Positions 4,948 through 12,569 of a stretch of DNA of 12,569 bases are shown piece by piece. Every line of letters starts with the position of its first letter. Within the stretch, counting starts at the first letter, position 1. Source of the DNA: Pseudomonadota bacterium. Lineage in GTDB: Bacteria > Myxococcota_A > Polyangia > Haliangiales > Haliangiaceae. The notes under the pieces were generated by a model. It was not told where the DNA came from. It saw only the letters and a program-made list of their open reading frames with translations, and did not search any database. Location: contig JAEYYY010000541.1 of the NCBI GenBank assembly GCA_023430775.1, forward strand, positions 1-12,569, read 5' to 3'. A program made the translations under genes and the position numbers.

Positions 4948-5681
4948 CTAATCGCGGCAGCGGCCGGCGCGCGGGTGGACGCTCGGCGAAGACCAAGCCC
5001 GCGGCAGGACGGCGCAAGGCTTCGCGCTCGGTGCGCGAGTCCTCGTCGAGCGTGCCGGTGTCCAGCCGCCGGCGCGGGCGGCCGCGGGTGGATGACAAGC
5101 GCCGCCTGATCCTCGATGCCGCGCTCCGCGTGTTCGCCGAACGAGGCTTCCACGGAACGTCCGTTCCGGAAGTCGCCGAAGCTGCCAGGGTGGGGACCGG
5201 CACGCTGTACCGGTACTTCGCGAACAAGGAAGCGCTGGTCAACGAGGTCTATCGCGATGCCAAGCTGCGCCTGCGATCGGCGCTGCTCGACGGGCTCGGC
5301 GCGCCGAAGTCCGATCGTCTCGACGACGCCGAGCGGTGGTTTCACCAGCTCTGGCAGCGGCTCGGCTCGTTCGCCGCCGCAGAGCCGGAGGCGTTTCGCT
5401 TCCTCGAGATGCAGGATCACGTCGCATACCTCGATGCCGAGAGCCGGCAGATCGAGCTGTCGGTGATCGGGCCGCTGTTCATGGCCGGCAAGCAGATGCG
5501 CGACCGCGCCACCCCCAGCGTGGCGCCGACCGACATCCTGTTCGCGCTGCTCTGGGGCGCCTTCGTCGGCCTCATCAAGGCCGGTCGCCTCGGCTACCTC
5601 ACCCTCGACGCCGCACGACTCGCGCAGGCCGGGCACGCCTGCTGGCGAATGATCTCTGGAGTTGATGAGCTCGAACGCTGA
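4932..5681 (+). CDS. TetR/AcrR-family transcriptional repressor with basic N-terminal extension
   Basis: This protein is 249 aa, longer than the typical 190-220. The excess is a Ser/Arg/Lys-rich, low-complexity N-terminus of about 50 residues ending RRRGRPRVDD. The helix-turn-helix domain follows (KRRLILDAALRVFAERGFHGTSVPEVAEAA, then VGTGTLYRYFANKEAL, about residues 57-102), a textbook TetR pattern. The ligand domain (110-249) contains WFHQLWQRLGSFAAAEPEAFRFLEMQDH, seen in TetR members controlling lipid or aromatic metabolism, but the ligand is unknown. The start at ATG 4932 lies inside a 20-bp palindrome and 7 nt after a weak -10. If transcription starts further on, an in-frame GTG near codon 34 would remove most of the basic tail. 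The gene leads an operon with the protein at 5694 (12-bp gap) and the dehydrogenase at 6239. Confidence 0.9.
   Translation: MNVHSANRGSGRRAGGRSAKTKPAAGRRKASRSVRESSSSVPVSSRRRGRPRVDDKRRLILDAALRVFAERGFHGTSVPEVAEAARVGTGTLYRYFANKEALVNEVYRDAKLRLRSALLDGLGAPKSDRLDDAERWFHQLWQRLGSFAAAEPEAFRFLEMQDHVAYLDAESRQIELSVIGPLFMAGKQMRDRATPSVAPTDILFALLWGAFVGLIKAGRLGYLTLDAARLAQAGHACWRMISGVDELER
5153..5168. promoter_or_regulatory. 16-bp palindrome inside the second TetR gene
   Basis: CGGAACG-TC-CGTTCCG is perfectly symmetric with a 2-bp centre. Its arms share CGGA and GAACG with the operator at 4928-4947, and GAACG-N2-CGT with the first TetR operator at 3104-3117. It lies in codons for HGTSVPEV of the DNA-binding domain. 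It may be a secondary repressor site or a coding coincidence. Confidence 0.25.
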
Positions 5682-5693
5682 AAGGACCTGACG

Positions 5694-6242
5694 ATGCAGA
5701 CCACGCAGACTCGCACTTCTTCTTCCACCCACGGCTCGCGCCCGAACCTCACCCTCGACACGCTCGCCTCGCTCGAGCACGACGAGCTCGACGCGCTGTA
5801 TCGCAATGCGACGGTGTCGACCACCATGCACGCCGCCGACGGCAAGCTGATCGGTCGCATGCTCGCCGTCCGCGGCCTGCCGCGCGGGATCGCGAGGTCG
5901 TTGCGCCGGTGGGCCGCCTCGACGTCGTTCGTGTGGGAAGGCAAGACCTTCCAGGCGCACGGCGAGACGCGCGGAGAGGGTCACAACCGCGTCTTCATCC
6001 CGCGCGCGCTCGGCCGGCAGAACCTGTTTCCGTTCGAGACCTCGTTCGGTCCGTCGGCGGTCGACGGCAGGCCGACCCTGATCCTGAACTACGACCTGCG
6101 CGCCAACCCGAGCTACATCCGCAAGATCCACGACGAGATTCGCGAGGTCTCGCCCGGCCTGTTCCTCGGCCCGGCGATGTGGAAGACGGAGACCAAGAAG
6201 GTCCACGTGCTGTGGTTCGCACTCGACTCGAGGCTGTCGTGA
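5694..6242 (+). CDS. Conserved protein of unknown function in TetR-SDR operon
   Basis: This 182-aa cytoplasmic protein has no signal peptide and no membrane segment. I do not recognise a named domain. After a polar tail (1-18), a helical region LDTLASLEHDELDALYRN (21-38) is followed by GRMLAVRGLPRGIARSL (54-70). The rest alternates like a beta structure: WEGKTFQAHGETRGEGHNRVF (81-101, the most distinctive stretch), LILNYDLRANPSYIRKI (129-145) and DEIREVSPGLFLGPAMWK (147-164). The last two look conserved: a tyrosine-containing strand, a helix, and a GLFLG turn, as in small ligand-binding or lipid-related proteins encoded beside SDRs. ATG 5694 has a good ribosome-binding site (AAAGGA, 9 nt upstream), unlike the operon's first gene. 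The stop overlaps the next start by four bases (GTGA), so translation is probably coupled with the dehydrogenase, and the two may act together. Confidence 0.78.
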   Translation: MQTTQTRTSSSTHGSRPNLTLDTLASLEHDELDALYRNATVSTTMHAADGKLIGRMLAVRGLPRGIARSLRRWAASTSFVWEGKTFQAHGETRGEGHNRVFIPRALGRQNLFPFETSFGPSAVDGRPTLILNYDLRANPSYIRKIHDEIREVSPGLFLGPAMWKTETKKVHVLWFALDSRLS

Positions 6243-7036
6243 CCCGAGGAGACGCGCGGACGGAACCCAGCCATCTGCTTCTCACCGGAGCTGCCGGTGC
6301 GATCGGCGGGGCGCTCGCGCGCCGGATGCGCGTCGACTGGCCGCAGTGCCGCCTCGCGCTGCTCGATCGTCCCGCGGTGCGCGAGCTCGTCGAGGAGCTC
6401 GCCGGCGAGCTCGGGAACGCCAGCGTGCACGGTATCGATCTGCGCGACCTCGCCGCCCTCGGTCGCGTGGTCGAGGACATCGCGAAGCACGCGCCGATCG
6501 ACGGGCTCGTCAACTGCGCGGGCATCATGCGCGTGCAACAGCTACAGACCTGGCAGTGGAGCGAGGCGAGCGATCTGATGACGATCGATCTGATCGCGCC
6601 GCTGCGGCTGCAAGACCTCGTCGTGCGCGACATGGTCGAGCGCGGCCGCGGCGTGATCGTCAACATCGCGAGCATGGCCGGCAAGGTCCCGCTCAAGGGC
6701 TGCACGTATTACGGAGCGTCGAAGGCCGGGCTCGCGATGGCATCGGAGATCGCGCGCGCCGAGCTCGCGCCGTACGGCGTGCGCGTCGTGACCGTGTATC
6801 CGGGGCCGGTGAAGTCGGCGCTCGAGCAAGGTGCGCGCGATGCGTACGGCGGTGGCGGCTTGTTCGGACGGTTCGCACCGACCGGCGATCCCGACGAGCT
6901 CGCGCGTCGGATCACGAGCGCGATCGCCGGCGACGAGCCGCGTGTGATCTATCCGCGGCTCTACAACGTCGGCTGGTCGGCGACGAACCTGTCGAGCTGG
7001 ATCACGACGAAGTACGGACCGCCGCCGGTCTCCTGA
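6239..7036 (+). CDS. Short-chain dehydrogenase/reductase (SDR)
   Basis: This 265-aa protein is a classical SDR. The nucleotide-binding motif TGAAGAIGGA (TGxxxGxG) is at residues 16-25, D68 in GIDLRDL likely contacts the adenine ring, and NCAG (92-95, for NNAG) follows. Catalytic Ser145 is in VNIASMAG, and the Tyr158-x3-Lys162 pair is in YYGASKAG. PGPVKS follows as the usual PG motif after the active site. It oxidises or reduces a hydroxyl/keto group with NAD(P); the substrate is unknown. LLDR after the second strand places an acidic D43 there, which favours NAD(H) over NADP(H), but weakly. GTG 6239 overlaps the upstream TGA stop (GTGA), which fixes the start by coupling; ten residues precede the first strand, as expected. 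It is the last gene of the TetR operon and so is probably derepressed by that regulator's ligand, perhaps its own substrate. Confidence 0.93.
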   Translation: MTRGDARTEPSHLLLTGAAGAIGGALARRMRVDWPQCRLALLDRPAVRELVEELAGELGNASVHGIDLRDLAALGRVVEDIAKHAPIDGLVNCAGIMRVQQLQTWQWSEASDLMTIDLIAPLRLQDLVVRDMVERGRGVIVNIASMAGKVPLKGCTYYGASKAGLAMASEIARAELAPYGVRVVTVYPGPVKSALEQGARDAYGGGGLFGRFAPTGDPDELARRITSAIAGDEPRVIYPRLYNVGWSATNLSSWITTKYGPPPVS

Positions 7037-7047
7037 TCGATCTGGGG

Positions 7048-7067
7048 CGGGCTGCGACGGGCTGCGA
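7048..7067. repeat. Tandem duplication of a 10-mer after the SDR gene
   Basis: CGGGCTGCGA occurs twice in immediate succession, starting 12 bp after the SDR stop. It is a short slippage-type repeat; no function is evident. The rest of the 152-bp gap to 7189 holds only a weak hairpin (7099-7115) and a possible promoter. Confidence 0.5.
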
Positions 7068-7153
7068 CCGGTCCGAAAATCACCGAAATCGCCACTCGCG
7101 AGGCAACCCGCCTCGATCTCGCGACGCGAGCAACAGGCGTCACGTCGTCGTCG

Positions 7154-7181
7154 TTGCACCGCGTGAGCCGCCGTAGTAACT
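7154..7181 (+). promoter_or_regulatory. Possible promoter of the M16 protease gene
   Basis: TTGCAC (7154-7159), a 16-bp spacer and GTAACT (7176-7181), which ends 7 nt before ATG 7189. The -10 is a weak match; the position echoes the other genes here. No Shine-Dalgarno sequence is visible before the ATG. Confidence 0.3.
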
Positions 7182-7188
7182 GCGCTGG

Positions 7189-10173
<2,985 letters not shown>

Positions 10174-10194
10174 GCGCTCGCATCGCTCGCCCGA

Positions 10195-10221
10195 GACGCC
10201 CACCACGATCCGGTGGGCGTC
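10195..10221 (+). terminator. Hairpin terminator between convergent genes
   Basis: A perfect 10-bp stem, GACGCCCACC / GGTGGGCGTC, encloses a 7-nt loop, 22 bp after the protease stop. The T-tract is poor (gcccgtttc), so termination may depend on other factors. The acetyltransferase converges from the other side, so it could serve both genes. Confidence 0.55.
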
Positions 10222-10258
10222 GCCCGTTTCGGCGTCGAAGCTGACACGCCCACGCGCT

Positions 10259-11140
10259 TCAGAGATCGCGGGCGAGCGAGACGAAGCGGCGATCCTGCGC
10301 GATGCCGGCGACCTTGTCGTAGAACGGCCGCGGGCCGATCCACGCCACCTCGCAGAACGCATGCTCGCGCCCGACATCGACGAGACACGCGAGCAGCAGC
10401 GCCTCGCCGAGACCCTTGCCGCGATGCGCGGGCCAGGTGCCTGTCGGCCCGAACCAGCCGAGGCCTCGGTTGTTGCCGTCGTGCGCCGCGAATGCGCAGT
10501 ACGCGCCGTCGTACAGCGCGACGTGGACGCCGGCCGGTCGATGACCGAGCGCGCGCTCGAGCTCCCACGGCCACGCCCCGCCGAACTCGGTGCGCACGGC
10601 GTCGAGTAGCGCGGTCTCGTCGGGTAGCGCACGGCGCACCTCGTAGCCCTTCGTACCGGCGGCTGCTGCGAGCTCGGTCGCGCGCTTCTCGCTGACGCGT
10701 GGATTGCTGCGCACGGCGATCAGCACGTTCTCGCGCGTCTCGCCTCGCGTGTAGCCGCGCTTCTCGAGCCAGCCGATCGCGTACGTGTTGCGCTCGTCGA
10801 CGCCGGGTGCGAGGTAGTTGCCCGGTTGATCGAGCACGCGCATCCGCGTCTCGCACGCGGTTCGCGCATGTGACTCGCAAGCCGCGAGCAGCGCTTCGCC
10901 GGCGCCCTTGCGTCTCGCACGCGGCACCACGGCGATCACGCGCAGCCACTTGCTCGACACAGCGGCGACACCGACCAGCTCCTCGCCATCCCACGCGCCG
11001 AACGCGATCGCGGGCGCCGTCGGTCCTGGCTCGAACAGCTTCTCTTCCGCCACCTCGGTCGCGCGATCGAACGCGCACGCATCGGCGAGCACCAGCTCGG
11101 CCTGCGCGAGGTGAGAACGAGCGAGCGGCGCGATGCGCAT
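10259..11140 (-). CDS. Tandem-domain GNAT acetyltransferase
   Basis: This 293-aa protein has two GNAT folds in a row. The first (about 1-140) has the acetyl-CoA pyrophosphate loop in RVIAVVPRARRKGAGEALL (R/Q-x-x-G-x-G/A pattern) and ends in NTYAIGWLEKRGYTRGE, the usual 'lekrGF' element. The second (about 160-293) has GTWPAHRGKGLGEALLLACL as its loop and FCEVAWIGPRPFYDKVAGI as its end. The substrate is unknown; tandem GNATs include antibiotic-, amino-acid- and protein-modifying enzymes such as mycothiol synthase. I see nothing specific to any of them. ATG 11140 is preferred over ATG 11179 because the fold begins at once (MRIAPLARSHLAQAE), and a TTGGCC/TATCGT promoter lies inside the longer frame with its -10 6 nt before 11140. 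It stands alone, convergent with the protease. Confidence 0.87.
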   Translation of the reverse strand: MRIAPLARSHLAQAELVLADACAFDRATEVAEEKLFEPGPTAPAIAFGAWDGEELVGVAAVSSKWLRVIAVVPRARRKGAGEALLAACESHARTACETRMRVLDQPGNYLAPGVDERNTYAIGWLEKRGYTRGETRENVLIAVRSNPRVSEKRATELAAAAGTKGYEVRRALPDETALLDAVRTEFGGAWPWELERALGHRPAGVHVALYDGAYCAFAAHDGNNRGLGWFGPTGTWPAHRGKGLGEALLLACLVDVGREHAFCEVAWIGPRPFYDKVAGIAQDRRFVSLARDL

Positions 11141-11146
11141 GGGCGA

Positions 11147-11176
11147 ACGATAGACGCCGGAGGACGCGAGGGCCAA
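11147..11176 (-). promoter_or_regulatory. Putative promoter of the GNAT gene
   Basis: On the minus strand there is TTGGCC (11171-11176), an 18-bp spacer and TATCGT (11147-11152), which ends 6 nt before ATG 11140. The hexamers match the consensus at four of six positions each. The geometry implies a message with no leader. Confidence 0.4.
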
Positions 11177-11644
11177 CAAGCCACGCGCATGGTCTCGATC
11201 AGCCGATTTGCGGTTGTTCCAGAACGCTCGTGATCTTCACGCCCTGCAGGCCTGGTTCCTGTCCCCGAGCTGGAAGCTCGACGTCGGCGAGCCCGTCCGC
11301 CGCTTTGGCTCCAGGATGCTTGTGCAAGCAGGCACTCGTCGTCGTAGCTCGAGCGGCTCGTCATGAGTGCAGTCGGAGAACGCGCCGCAAGCTGGCTGCG
11401 CGCGTGGGACGCGACCACAGCGCCGCATCATGTGGAAGAGCCGCGTCCTCGTTGTCGAGGATCCGTCGTGATGCGTTCGCCAAGAACGCGCGATTCGCTG
11501 GACGTGATCGAGCAGATGACCCTCTTCATTCAGTTCGCTGACGGTGCCGGTGAAGAGCGACGTACGCGTTCACGGGGTGGAGTCCGGATCTCCTCCTCGA
11601 CGGCAGGAGATCGACTTCGTAGCGCGGCGTGATCTACCGTATGG
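11177..11644. other. Intergenic stretch without a supportable gene
   Basis: About 470 bp of mixed codon-like character but with stops in every useful frame. The only longer plus frame (11363-11632, 89 aa, ATG) has no family resemblance, no ribosome site and less biased third positions than its neighbours; it may be a decayed fragment. A perfect 8-bp inverted repeat, GATCTCCT / AGGAGATC (11587-11594 and 11605-11612, loop 10 nt), lies 33 bp before the transposase start. The stretch probably contains the junction between chromosome and the left end of the IS66 remnant, but I cannot place terminal repeats. Confidence 0.4.
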
Positions 11645-12337
11645 GTGAGCACGACGGACGCGGAGCGGATCGCTCGCCTGGAATCCCGGGTCGAGATGCT
11701 GCTCGCGAAGGTCGAACAGCAGTCTGAGCGAATCGCTGCGCTGGAGTCCGAGAACGCGCGGATTGCTGTGCTCGAGACCGAGAACGCCGAACTGCGGCGC
11801 AAGCTGAGCGAGAGCTCGTCGAACTCGAACAAGCCGCCGTCGTCGGACTCGCCCGCCGGTCGTGCCGCACGGCGCAGCGACACGCCAAGCGGCAAACCGC
11901 GCGGCGGTCAGCGTGGGCACAAAGGACACAAGCGCACGTTCCTGCCGGACGACAAGGTCCGCTCGGCTACGGACTGCTTCCCAAAGAGCTGCCGGCGTTG
12001 CGGTGACGATCTTCCGAAGCGCCGAGATGCTGATCCGATCCGACACCAAGTGATCGACGTGCCGAAGATCGAGCCGGTCGCAGACGACTACTGGCTGCAT
12101 CGCGTGACCTGCCGGTGCGGCGAGACGACCTGCAGAGCGATCGTCGACGAAGACACTGTTTTACAATTTCGTCGCGCGAGGGGTGTGTGCGCGACGAGCG
12201 ATTTCGTCGTCGAGGATTCGTCTGGCGTCGATTTCCGCGATCGGATCGAGCGCAAGCGAAGCGAGTCGGGGTCGGTGCGTTTTGGTGGCGCAGAGCGCGT
12301 CCAGCGAGGCCGAAAAACCGGGTGTAGAAGAGAGTAG
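11645..12337 (+). pseudogene. Truncated IS66-family transposase (TnpC N-terminus only)
   Basis: The first about 165 residues are clearly the start of an IS66/TnpC transposase. They comprise a leucine-zipper coiled coil (residues 6-55, heptads such as RIARLESRVEMLLAKVE), the hallmark SSSNSNKPPSSDSP (57-70), RGGQRGHKGHKRTFLP (86-101), and the IS66 zinc-finger region with C116, C119, H134, C156 and C158. After about CRCGETTC (nt 12133) the family pattern stops. The remaining open frame to 12337 is Arg-rich, low-quality sequence, and the DDE catalytic domain (over 300 residues) is missing. The element is therefore a dead fragment. GTG 11645 is the natural start (MSTTDAERIARLE). No tnpA or tnpB precedes it, as in IS66-group elements with only the transposase, or because they are lost. 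Confidence 0.85.
12169..12197. repeat. Inverted repeat just beyond the transposase break
   Basis: A perfect 9-bp stem, TCGTCGCGC / GCGCGACGA, has an 11-nt loop. It starts right after an AT-rich patch (tgttttacaattt, 12157-12169) that marks the place where transposase homology ends. It could be a regulatory hairpin of the downstream gene or the trace of a junction. Confidence 0.4.
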
Positions 12338-12347
12338 AAGAGAGTAG
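12324..12347. repeat. Short tandem repeat of GTAGAAGAGA
   Basis: Two full copies plus GTAG of a third, 65 bp before the ATG at 12412. It is purine-rich and unlike the surrounding GC-rich DNA. The first copy's TAG ends the open frame of the transposase remnant one codon after CRRE or close by. Confidence 0.6.
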
Positions 12348-12411
12348 GCGCGCGCGATGTGGTTCGTGCGCGTGCGTTCCGCAGCGCGGGTGCGCTGCTC
12401 GAGGTCGTGTC

Positions 12412-12569
12412 ATGGCTGACGAGACGAACGAGACAACGGGATACGAGAAGAAGCAGGTCGGCGAGGCGGAGCTGGCGGCGTTGCGCGAGGCAGACTGGAA
12501 AGAGCTGCACTGGCGATTGCGATCGCTCGCGCAGCAGCGGGTCGCGCTCGAGGCGAAGGAGGTCGGTCT
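12412..12569 (+). CDS. Start of an uncharacterised helical protein (runs off right edge)
   Basis: Fifty-two codons are visible, starting MADETNETTGYEKKQVGEAE, with no stop to the end of the window. After an acidic, disordered-looking start (1-15), residues 18-50 form a strongly helical, charged stretch (ALREADWKELHWRLRSLAQQRVAL). ATG 12412 has GAGG about 8 nt upstream as a ribosome site. The LHxRLRxLAxxRxALEAxE pattern recalls the N-termini of a multicopy group of HNH-endonuclease-like proteins in GC-rich deltaproteobacteria/Myxococcota. That is recall and weak, and the nuclease domain would lie outside the window. It lies next to a dead transposase, as is common for such mobile-associated genes. 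Confidence 0.55.
   Translation, partial: MADETNETTGYEKKQVGEAELAALREADWKELHWRLRSLAQQRVALEAKEVG

Noticed and set aside
7099..7115. A 6-bp hairpin (CGAGGC / GCCTCG) between the SDR and protease genes as a terminator
   Set aside because: The stem is short and no T-tract follows; inverted repeats of this size are frequent in such DNA.
11141..11179. A start 13 codons earlier for the GNAT gene
   Set aside because: The extra residues (MLALASSGVYRSP) are not part of the fold, and the segment contains the likely promoter -10.
11363..11632. An 89-aa plus-strand frame starting MSAVGERAASWLRAWD
   Set aside because: No ribosome-binding site, no family resemblance and weaker third-position bias than neighbours; it could be a decayed gene fragment but cannot be supported.

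Overview
The DNA is GC-rich (about two thirds G+C by eye), with strong G/C preference at third codon positions, frequent GATC/CGATC tetramers and pentamers, several Cys-lipidated secreted proteins and two TetR-controlled small operons. This suits a large-genome GC-rich Gram-negative such as a myxobacterium (Myxococcota, Polyangia/Kofleriaceae-like). That assignment is inference from style; no marker gene here fixes the taxon. Most of the window looks like ordinary chromosome. The last 0.9 kb is accessory DNA with a transposase remnant.

Layout. Positions 1-826 (minus): a Cys-x-x-Cys redoxin lipoprotein followed, with one base of overlap, by the 5' end of an N6-adenine DNA methylase that leaves the window. 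A divergent small Cys-rich lipoprotein (923-1261) follows, then a terminator and a tRNA-Ala(CGC) with its own promoter (1295-1444). Positions 1490-3126 (minus) hold a TetR regulator and an alpha/beta hydrolase in one operon, with a near-identical operator-like sequence both in the promoter and inside the hydrolase gene. Positions 3213-3956 hold tlyA, an rRNA 2'-O-methyltransferase. Two small uncharacterised genes meet tail to tail at 4623/4624. Positions 4896-7036 form a second TetR operon: regulator, conserved protein of unknown function and short-chain dehydrogenase, with a 20-bp near-perfect palindrome lying over the regulator's start codon. Positions 7189-10173 encode a full-length two-half M16 zinc metalloprotease, probably exported. 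A tandem-GNAT acetyltransferase (10259-11140, minus) converges on it. A 0.5-kb region without a supportable gene leads to a truncated IS66 transposase (11645 to about 12140, in an open frame to 12337) and then the start of a helical protein that runs off the window.

The two TetR operons have similar logic: a repressor sits first, its likely operator overlaps its own promoter or start, and enzyme genes follow with Shine-Dalgarno sites or overlapping starts. The most interesting pattern is that several operon-leading genes (826-, 923+, 3092-, 4042+, 11140-) carry a TAnnnT -10-like hexamer only 6-7 nt before the start codon. This is the classical signature of leaderless transcripts. Operon-internal genes (2476-, 5694+) carry good Shine-Dalgarno sequences instead. 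I found no CRISPR array, phage module or recognisable defence island, although the methylase at the left edge could belong to one outside the window.
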